The position numbers and the translations under genes were made by a program. This document shows, one piece after another, positions 55,115-64,000 of a stretch of 64,000 bases of DNA (position 1 is the first letter of the stretch; every line of letters starts with the position of its first letter). The stretch comes from Gari tellinella (Eukaryota > Mollusca > Bivalvia > Cardiida > Psammobiidae), in assembly GCA_922989275.2 (NCBI GenBank), contig OV277871.1, positions 26,236,693-26,300,692 of the forward strand. Direction: 5' to 3'. The notes under the pieces were generated by a model that saw only the letters and a list, made by a program, of their open reading frames with translations, was not told the DNA's origin and ran no database searches.

Positions 55115-58100
55115 GAAAGCGCAGAGAGAAATGAAAGCATCTCTTTTTGTCTCTTAAATGTTCAAGGGCTAATTGGTAAAAACTATGATAAACTTAAACA
55201 AGCAGAACTAAGATCATTATTTAATTCTAAAGACATTCTACTGTTCACCGAAACGTGGCTAAATGACCATTATGTACATGACGTAGAAGGATTCACCAGC
55301 TTTTACCAGCACAGAACTGATAAACACAAAAACAGTCGTAGGGAAAGTGGCGGTATTATTGTTTATATTTCAGATAGATTAGTTTGTAAAGATATGCTCC
55401 TCCGTTCGTCTTACGATGGCATTTTATGGCTTAGATTAGAAGGAATGCATTTTAATATGAAAGAGGATTTGCTATTATGTTTAGTCTACAATGTACCTAT
55501 TGGGAGTAGCAGACAGGCGTTTATAGATAGAAATGTTTTTGATATCATCGAAGAAGATATTCAGTTCTTCAAAACAAAATTCAACGACAGCTGTACGTTT
55601 TTAATCTCTGGCGATTTCAATGCAAGAGTTGGTTCCAGGCCTGATTATGTTAGTAATGAATCTCTCATGAATTTTAATATACTGCCTGATGACTATATTC
55701 AGGACATAATTTTACCTAGGATCTCTCGTGATCAAACGGTGAATGAATATGGTACACATTTACTAAATTTTTGCAAACAGACTGGATTGAGAATAGCAAA
55801 TGGCAGGATTGATAGGGACAGCAGCAGTGGGAAATATACATGTGTCAAAAGCGCTGGGTGCAGCGTAGTAGACTACATTTTATGTTATCCGTCATTATTC
55901 GAGCATTTTACTGAATTTTACATTGATGACCCAAATATTATATCAGATCACTGTGTCATAAATTTTTCTCTTGGTAACCGGATCCAGACAGAAATAGTCA
56001 ATAACATTTGTCATGAAAATGAACAAGTTCACTCAAAATTTGCATGGGATAACGATAAAGCAGATTTGTATATACATGTAGACGCTTTAAATTCTGAATC
56101 ATCGAGGGAGAATCTGTTCTCTATTACGGAAAATTAAAATACGGACTTAAGTAATGAAGAAATTGACAATAACCTTGATGTTTTTTACGATTTTTTAGGA
56201 AATATCTGTAACTCGTTCTGCAAAAAAGTGCATAAATCCTCATCAGTTAAAAACCCTGTTAATGAGCCTTGGTACGACAAAGAATGTAACGATAAAAAAA
56301 GAGACTTTTATGCAAAGCTAAACACATATCGTAAATTAAATAACGAAGACAATAGGAAGATATTCACAGAAGCCAGGTCAGAATATAAAACAATGATTAC
56401 TTATAAAAAATCTCTACACGACTATAAACTAACAAAGAAACTTGAATCAATGCGTTACCGCAATGCAAAAGAATACTGGAAATTATTGAAATCTGCATCT
56501 AATGCTAAGGCATCAACCTCTTTAAATACCTCTAATTTTGCAGAATACTTTAAAGCTATCAACGATCAAAATTCAGTGTTTTTTCAACCTGACGACGATA
56601 TTTTACAGTTTAACGATAGATACATAAACGAGGAACTACAAGAAATGTTTTCAGAACTTAATATCCAAATATCCGACGAAGAGATTTTGCAAGCCTGCAG
56701 AGAACTAAAATCAGGAAAAAGCGGCGGTCCCGACCTTTTACTTAACGAATTTTTCAAATACGGGGCAAGCAATTTAATACCATATTTAAGTAAATTATTC
56801 AATGTGTTATTTGCCAAGAGATATTTCCCTCAAAAATGGTCAGAAGGATATATTATTCCGCTACACAAAAAAGGTAATATCAACGACCCGGAAAACTACA
56901 GGGGTATAACTTTACTCAGCACTTTGGGTAAGCTGTTTACTAGAATTTTGAATACGAGGCTTGATAAATGGGCCGAAAATTATGGTGTCTATGTAGAGGC
57001 GCAAGCAGGCTTCCGTAAAAACATGGGTACAGTAGATAACATATTCATATTACACGGTGTAATTAACCACCTTCTGAATGATAATAAGAAACTCTATGCT
57101 TCTTTCATCGATTTCAAAAAAGCTTTCGATTTTGTTGAGAGAGAAACTTTGTGGTATAAATTAATAAAATATGGAATAAGAGGAAATATTCTTGATATAA
57201 TACAATCAATGTACAGAAACTTTAGATCGAGAGTTAAATACGAAAACGAATTAAGCGACAGCTTCTCCTGTGAACTTGGATTAGCCCAGGGTGAGTGTAT
57301 TTCGCCATTCCTGTTTTCTATGTTTCTTAATGATCTTGAAGAAACTTTTATTTTAAAAGGCTTTGAGGGTATAGATATGGGCATGCTTAAATTATGTTTA
57401 CTCCTTTATGCAGATGACATTGTTTTATTTTCCTCCACTGAGTTAGGGCTTCAAAATGGTCTAAATATTTTACAAGAATATTGTCAGAAATGGAAATTAA
57501 CTGTTAATGTTAAGAAATCCAAAGTTATGATTGTCAAAAAGGGAGGTAATTTGAGACGAAACTTGACGTTTACATATAACCAGCAAGTTATTGAAATAGT
57601 CACTTCTTTTACATACCTCGGTGTTGTGTTTACAACTGGCGGTGCTTTTAGCGGTACACACGAGGCTTTAGCCGGACAAGCACTTAAGGCTATATTTAAG
57701 TTAAATTCCTATAGATGCAAATTTACAAACTTATCAGTAAGTCATACTTTAGACCTGTTTGACAAACTTATTTTACCGATTTTGAATTACGGTAGCGAGG
57801 TCTGGGGCTTCTCAGAGGCTGTCAATATTGAAAGAATCCATCTCCGTTTCTGCAAAAACTTATTGGGTGTCAAACCTCAGACACCAAACAATCTTATATA
57901 TGGAGAACTTGGGAGACTCCCACTTAAACTATATAGAGTTCATAACATAATAAAATACTGGCTAAAACTCACTACCTCTCCAGAGCAAAAATATACAAAA
58001 CTAACCTATAATATGATGCTTAATGACCTGCATTTAAAACCAAATGAGCGCTCTTGGGTAACAGATATAAAGAGCTGTTTGGAGAATTTAGGGTTCAATA

Positions 58101-58612
58101 ATGTTTGGCTATCACAAGGGGTTGGTAATACTAAAATGTTTCTTGCTACACTAAAACAAAGACTTTCAGACATTTATTTACAGTCATGGGATGAGAACTT
58201 AACACTCTCAACTAGGGGTAAAACGTACAAACTTTTCTCAGACTTTGGGTTTAAGGTTTACTTAGACAAATTAGAAATAAGAAAATTCAGACAGGCTTTA
58301 ACAAGACTAAGACTGTCGTCTCACAGACTCGAAATCGAGACCGGTCGGTGGCACAAACCACAAAAAATACCTCTTAATGAAAGAAAATGTCACTTATGCA
58401 ACTTAATAGAGGACGAATTTCACTTTACTCTGGTCTGTCCACTAAATCAAGAACTTAGAACTAAATACATTAAAGAATATTCCTGGAAACACCCAAACAA
58501 TGAGAAATTCATTAGCCTATTAAGTTCAGATAACTTCGAAACTCTGAAGAATTTGTCAATATTCATTCAAAAATCCTTCACCAGCAGAGATCCAAATATG
58601 CACCAAAATTAA
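55115..58612 (+). pseudogene. LINE ORF2 endonuclease-reverse transcriptase, one nonsense codon
   Basis: The APE-like endonuclease starts right after the ORF1 stop: LNVQGL, TETWL, ISGDFNARVG, DYILCYP and SDHCVI are visible up to 55,970. The RT includes HKKGNINDPENYRGITLLS, DFKKAFDFVERE (motif A), GLAQGECISPFLF (motif B) and YADDIVLFS (motif C, YADD at 57,407-57,418). A CX2CX7HX4C motif (CHLC..HFTLVC) lies near the C terminus. The first in-frame ATG (55,394) is inside the endonuclease, so translation must start upstream without ATG or by readthrough or reinitiation. TAA at 56,135-56,137 breaks the protein between the two domains. The clade (L1/Tx1 versus I/Nimb group) is uncertain. Confidence 0.85.
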
Positions 58613-58734
58613 AAAAATAAATAAATAAAAGAGAATACAAATTTCCTGATAATAGTCTAAGCTACTAACTTAGTGGTAAATATAGAAATTTTATTCACCC
58701 TGTTGTTATGCCTATACTTATTCTTACAATGTGT

Positions 58735-59670
58735 TGCAAATCCACAGTCGGTGCGGATCCTGACCGGATGACTCACTTACCTGCCCTCCGGCTAGGATCT
58801 ACACTGTCTGCTTAGGAATGGTTTTTTATCCATAGTAAAACTGTAATACTAAACGACAGACAGTGAGGAAACGAGTTGCATGGCACATTTACGTGGCATC
58901 CGATCCGAACCTGCACTGTCTGAACAAGAAAAGTGTACTCGTCACACAGTTCCCTTGTAATGAAATATAAAAGGCAGTGTAGACCCTGATCAGAGGACTC
59001 AGTTAGGAGCCCTCTGATCTTGGTCTACACACTATTGTAAAGTTATCACTATCCGCATAGGATACTAACTGTAATGTAATATAAAAGCCAGTGTAGACCC
59101 CTACCAGAGGACTCAGTTAATAGCCCTCTGGTCTTGGTCTACACACTATGCAAAGTTTTCACTATCCGCATAGGATACTAACTGTAATGTAATATAAAAG
59201 CCAGTGTAGACCCTTACCAGAGGACTCAGTTAGGAGCCCTCTGCTCTTGGTCTACACAATATGTATAATAATCAATATCCACATAGGATACCAACTGTAA
59301 TGTTATATAAAAGCAGTGTAAACCCTGATAGGAGGGCTCGGTTATACGAGCACTCCGATCTTGGTCTGCGCAATATGTATGGTAGCATTATCTACATGGG
59401 TAATGTATAATCTTCATGGTTGCAATGTAATGCAAAATAACAGACAGTGAAGAAACGGATCTGATGGCTCATTTGCGTGTCCTCTGATCCAAAGCTACAC
59501 TGTCTGTATAGGAAAAACGTACTCTATACAGTTACCCTGCAGTGTTGATTAATAGTTAGTGCAGACCTTGACCAGAGGATCCTTTTAGAAGATCTCTGAT
59601 CTTGGTCTGCACAGTATGCTTGGTAACACTATTTGAATAGGAAATGTATACTATCCATAGTTACACTGTA
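58735..59670. repeat. ~113-bp tandem array with a hairpin in each unit
   Basis: GTGTAGACCC-type starts recur at about 58,977, 59,091, 59,204 and 59,316, with more diverged units on both sides (about 58,745, 58,860, 59,445, 59,555). Each unit holds a dyad: GTGTAGACC..CAGAGGACTC against GAGCCCTCTG..GGTCTACAC, plus a linker with GCATAGGATACTAACTGTAATG. The hairpin is the same GAGGGCTCC-type core seen singly at 7.0 and 44.3 kb. Confidence 0.8.
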
Positions 59671-61587
59671 ATGCCTCTGTTTTACTTGTACAGTATATGT
59701 GACTAGTTGATGCATGGCAAACAGGTTGTATAGTATAGCCATATTTTCCTTTTGATTTGCTAGTGATCTAAATTCTTAGAAAATCTTTTCATTTCTCTCT
59801 GGTATAAGCGTTTACAAGTCAAAACTCTACATTTAAAAGTTTACATTTTGCAACTACTTTTCGATGCATCGTACTAGCTTTAATTGAGATCAATACATAT
59901 TACTGTTCCACCATTGACATGACCATTATTATATGTATGTAGCAACTGTGTACTGATAAGCCGATGGCTTTTGTACTGAATAAAGTATCTAAAGTATGTA
60001 CGAGTGTCAAAAAGTCGGTTCACTCGGCGCCTGACCGGGGACCATACTACATGTATTTGCATCCTTTGTCGCATTTGGCAATGACATGGTTAACCTGATT
60101 TAAGAAACTTGTTACTGTCCAGACCACAATAGTTAACATCCCTAACATGATTAATAAGTCATATTCACCAAGACCAATACTATTCAAATACTTTATCTTA
60201 AGCTTAACCTTTTCTCTGCCGATCGCGAATTGCCTGTACTTTACAAACAGTTTGTATCCAGATCAGACGCCGCGAAACTGTTTGAAACTCATATTTGAAT
60301 ATTTTTTTTCAACTTAAAAAATGCATGGTTTTGAAATTGACAAAGATTGTATATGATAATTTCATAGCAGACGATATTTACGGCAGAAGAAATGTTAATC
60401 TATATCAATTAAGATATATGTTTTATGTAAACGAACAAATATAGGAAGATGAATTTCGATAATATACACTTGACTGGTGAATCAAGGAAGACAATCTGAC
60501 AGTTATAGATGTTTTCAGGGAATTAATCTTTCAACCAATAGTGTGTCTGTTTCATATACAATCAAACGAACAATATCTTATCCTCTCACCTATTACATTA
60601 ACGATACTGTCTGCTCCACTGTTGTTTTTTAGCAATCAATACGGTACTCTCCAAGTTTAAGTAACATAAGAATAAGGTCGAAAAATTTGGATAATGATAA
60701 GACTCTTTAGTTTTGGGGGTCTGATCTAGATCAAAAACTGTGCGAAAACTCTAGTAAAGTGACGGTAAGCAGACGAAAGGGTCCGCTAGCTTTTAACCCT
60801 CAAAACTGCCCAATCCTGAGAACAATGGTTATAACAGTTGTGTTTCCGATCAGACTCAGCATTTTGCGGCGTCTGATCAGCGTCAATTTTTATGATACTT
60901 ATTTTTGACGTCAAACTCCTAGTATTAAGAGTATTGAGGGTAATCTGAGAAATAAAAGGAGACAGCAATAGGTTCAATCTAACATTCTATGGCTACTCTA
61001 ATGAAGATATAATGATGGCATTAGACCGTTATACGACCGTAGTAGAGATCATGGTGAATACCTTAACTTTCTGCACGAAACTTATTGTTGTCTGCAAGTT
61101 TTGATGTCTGCAACAATTCTAAGTGCTGAGATTTCAGCATTATTTATTCAGAAAATATCACATGAATGTCAAACAATTAAATTCTAGTTGAGATGCCGAG
61201 CTACTCGGTAAACCATCTTGATCAAAACTATTTGTCACAACGATAAGATATTCGCCCACATGATGCACGAAGCGCATTCTGCTTAACTATCATCCTGCTT
61301 TAAGCTACGAAAAAAATAAACGAACATTTTTTATGGTGCATATTCATGACTGTATAAAGTGGAACCATTTCCTCAATGGAGGAATACATTAGAGGGGTAC
61401 AAATGCGTTTTTATGGGGTTATGGGTTACCCATCTGTAAGGAAGTGTGAACCCCTTTATAGAAAGATCACCGATTCATGCTTAAAACACACAATTCCTTT
61501 ACCCCTAACATTTACCCTCTGCTACATTAAACATATTGTTAATTTCACTATCTTCAAAGTGTTCTCTCATGACTTGCACTGTAGCCC
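59671..61587. other. Intergenic stretch with MITE fragments, no gene
   Basis: G-core fragments lie at about 60,240-60,285 (CAAACAGTTTGTATCCAG, CAGACGCCGCG) and about 60,840-60,965 (GCATTTTGCGGCGTCTG). A P1 right half lies at about 61,262-61,430 (GCATTCTGCTTAACTATCAT, GGGTTATGGGTTA). Confidence 0.45.
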
Positions 61588-62540
61588 TTAAGGGTGTATC
61601 AATGTCATGAATTTAAGAATTTTTCAAAGTATATGAAAACACTTTATGATGATTTTGTATTGAAGAGCTATTTTTAATGAATGAAAAAAAAATAGAAAAG
61701 GTGTACATTTTGGTGAACAACAGTTGGCTCCATGGTCATGTAAAATTTACCCCACCCACTTTCTCTTATTTTGTCCTTTTCAAACAGCCCGCTTCAATAA
61801 AATCCATTTTAAATGAAAACAAATATGATAATTTGGTTTTGTGTTATTTATTTCCTATCTATGGTAGTATTTCTTCATACAAAAAATAATTTAAGAAAAA
61901 ACAGGCACCAAATGTGAAATTTATAAAGCTCTAAATATCATCGATATGGTACTTTTTTGTAAATTTGTAAGGGGAGATAACTCTTTTTACTTTAATAACT
62001 CAAAATTTTCAACACTGACCTTTCAATTTCTTTTCATATTTTGAACTGCCTTAGCATTGGCTTTCATTTGGTACAATATAAGAAAAAGTTTAATACTACA
62101 ACTATTTCATTTTCAAACTTTTTTACTTTTTTTTTTCATAAAATAAAAAATCTAATAAAATCATGCCCTATAAAAAGCATATTTTTGATATTCGAGGATC
62201 CATATTGTTCAAACGTATTACCTGCTTTGTCTAAATTTGGTTTCTATATGTGAAAATACCACCATAGACATGAAATAAATAATGAAAACCCAAATTACCA
62301 TGTTTGTTTTGTTTAGAAATGGATTTTACTGAAGCTTGCACTCTGAATGGGTAAAATTTGAGAGAAAAAGTCCAAATTTGACATACCTTTTTCAAATCGC
62401 TGTAGCTCAAAAAAAGGAAACAACCATAATATATTGTTTCCATTTTATCATTCATCATAAATAGCTCTTCCAAAAAAACAATGATAGAAAAAAAGTTTGA
62501 TACTTTGAAAAAATCGCTTATGGGTTGGATACACCCTTAA
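61588..62540. repeat. 953-bp foldback element with TTAA ends
   Basis: It runs TTAA-GGGTGTATC (61,588) to GATACACCC-TTAA (62,537-62,540). The inner arms are inverted repeats over several hundred bp: AAATCCATTTTAAATGAAAAC and TATCTATGGTAGTATTT on the left find complements near 62,315 and 62,260. Poly-T/A rich, non-coding. TTAA plus GGG ends fit a Kolobok- or piggyBac-mobilised element. Confidence 0.7.
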
Positions 62541-62617
62541 TTAAGCCATTTCTAGATATTAGTATAACTACATGTAAATTCTAGGTAAAACTGACAACAA
62601 AACAGTTGACCTACTAG

Positions 62618-63072
62618 CAAGTTTTATATATATCATGAAATTACAGCTGGCATTCTCCTGAAAGCGTTTATAGGTCGTATATCATGTTAATACAATTCTG
62701 TGTTTTGGGAACAGTACTTATGTCGAGTTGCATCTCACAAACAAGCAGAATTGCCTTTGTTTGGGTGTTAGTCTTGATAATGAGCACTGACACATTCTAT
62801 TACCCTACTAAATTTTAATTATCCCATTGGTTGATAGACAACAAATTAACATTCTTTCAAATGGCCGCCGGAACCTTTTTCTGTTGTTCTTTGATAAAAC
62901 TGAAACAAAGGTATCGACTTGATAAGTCAGTCTGCTAGCCAAGGTTATACATGTATCAAGTAATCACAGTTGACATTCTTCTGGAAGTGTTTATATGTCG
63001 TATATCATGTTAATACAATTCTGTTTTGGGTAAAGTACTTATTTTGCATTGCACAAACAAGCAAGCTTGCTA
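62618..63072 (+). repeat. Direct repeat, two ~135-bp copies 324 bp apart
   Basis: 62,618-62,755 and 62,942-63,072 share GTCGTATATCATGTTAATAC, AATTCTG, AGTACTTAT and CACAAACAAGCA in the same order. Confidence 0.65.
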
Positions 63073-63184
63073 GTCTCGATAATGAACATTGGAGCAGTGA
63101 AGAAGACGAAGAAGACGTTATTCTTTATCGTTTACGAAATGCAATAAAATATAGACATTAAAACTGTTGATAATTTGTTTTGAT

Positions 63185-63343
63185 TTAACCCATTACCCCA
63201 TACGTACGCCTTTTAACGCCTTTAATTTATTCCTCTTCCGATGAAAATAGTTTTAATTTATACATTCATAAGTATGTACCATCAGAAATATTTTCTATAT
63301 TCTAGAAGATTTTGGCTTAAAGCAGGCTGAAAGTAAAGCAGAA
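63185..63343. repeat. P1 MITE, left half
   Basis: It runs TTAACCCATTACCCCATA to the left arm of the P1 core (AAAGCAGGCTGAAAGTAAAG). The homology stops at the centre of the palindrome, at CAGAAT. Confidence 0.75.
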
Positions 63344-63929
63344 TCTGTGTATAACTGTTTCATTCAGTGTGCTTTTAAATATTGGCATAACGCTTTTACA
63401 GGACATACGTATCTGTTTTACGTTTTGATTAAACAGATTCACCATTTAAAAGATTCAAATGGCCAATTCGAGTTTCTAGTAAGGTCGATAACATTTGTGT
63501 GACTAAATATGGTGTTTTTTGTTTTTACAATTTGTTGTAAATCAAAATAAAATAGTACAGACCGTGATCAAATGACTTTTTGACCAGGTTTTACAATATG
63601 CGCATAGGATAAATGCACTCTTTACAGGTATATTATTTATAAATGATGAGTATACTCGACGCTAAGGTTAAATGTGTTAGTTAAACTACTACTTAAAGAA
63701 CATATCTTCTTTTTAAATTCACATATTTGTTTTCTTCTTTAATTGTTATTCGTGAGTCATTTTTATGCACCCATAATTTGATTTGAAATAAAGGTATTGG
63801 ATACAGAGAGTAGTCAAAACTATTTTCTTTCAATCACCGATATCCGTTGCAAATATTCGGCATATTATCGTCCTCCAAAACAGTGATGGATATTCGGATT
63901 GAAATCAATGATTAATGCTCTACATTTAA
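63344..63929. other. AT-rich intergenic stretch
   Basis: A weak G-like arm (GTACAGACCGTGATCAAATG) lies near 63,555. No gene or clear repeat otherwise. Confidence 0.4.
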
Positions 63930-64000
63930 TTAACCCATTCACTGATATGACGTCATCACATTTAGGCAATTGTCGTCTGCTTCTGTTTCTCAATTCTTAG
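63930..64000. repeat. G-core MITE, left end, cut by window edge
   Basis: TTAACCCATTCACTGATA is followed by TGACGTCA (63,948-63,955) and CAATTGTCGTCTGCTTC, identical in plan to 5,504-5,580. Confidence 0.7.

Larger units (their letters stand above)
54005..58631 (+). mobile_element. 5'-truncated non-LTR retrotransposon (L1-like ORF1, APE/RT ORF2)
   Basis: One reading frame runs from 54,011 to 58,612 with only two internal stops: TAG at 55,112 between ORF1 and ORF2, and TAA at 56,135 in ORF2. The element ends just after the ORF2 stop with an A-rich TAAA-repeat tail (58,612-58,631), so it has almost no 3' UTR. The 5' end is truncated within ORF1 and lands in an older G-type repeat. No clear target duplication was found. 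The near-intact frame indicates a young copy. Confidence 0.85.

Noticed and set aside
58735..59670. CRISPR array
   Set aside because: Units are contiguous tandem copies with diverged repeats and no unique spacers, in eukaryotic DNA.

Overview
This window looks like intergenic DNA from an animal, most probably a bivalve mollusc. The main reason is an intact Ty3/gypsy element of the Mag/Steamer type; the AT-rich sequence and very high density of short palindromic elements fit. The species call is an inference. I found no host gene, rRNA or functional tRNA in 64 kb. Nearly everything recognisable is a mobile element or repeat.

Layout. 1-9.15 kb: dispersed palindromic MITE-like elements and one LINE relic. 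9.15-33.71 kb and 33.71-51.85 kb: two diverged copies of one large segment in direct tandem (units 1 and 2). The junction lies beside MITEs near 33.67-33.71 kb. Each unit has taken different insertions since duplication, so each serves as the empty-site control for the other.

Unit 1 only: a CR1/L2-type LINE (19,464-25,137) with a degenerate DIRS-type tyrosine-recombinase retrotransposon nested in it; an intact LTR retrotransposon with identical 172-bp LTRs and a 1373-codon gag-pol (25,761-30,674); a mariner relic; an inverted pair of 214-bp TTAA elements; other MITEs. Unit 2 only: another copy of the same LINE (37.64-39.75 kb); four 246-bp MITEs with TA target sites; two MITEs with CAGGG ends; and a 4.2-kb long-inverted-repeat element whose inner end has expanded into a ~184-bp satellite.

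51.85-64 kb: diverged foldback elements, a young 5'-truncated LINE whose ORF1 and ORF2 lie in one frame (54.01-58.63 kb), a ~113-bp tandem array of hairpins (58.7-59.7 kb), a 953-bp foldback element with TTAA ends, and partial MITEs.

The most distinctive feature is modularity. Two palindromic cores recur in elements with different ends and target sites: P1 (AAAGCAGGCTGAAAGTAAAG and its mirror) and G (centred on GACGCCG..CGGCGTC, flanked by CAAACAGTTTGG). Their stems vary by paired, complementary changes between copies. The elements do not form a pathway; the autonomous retroelements supply their own enzymes, and the MITEs must rely on transposases not encoded here.
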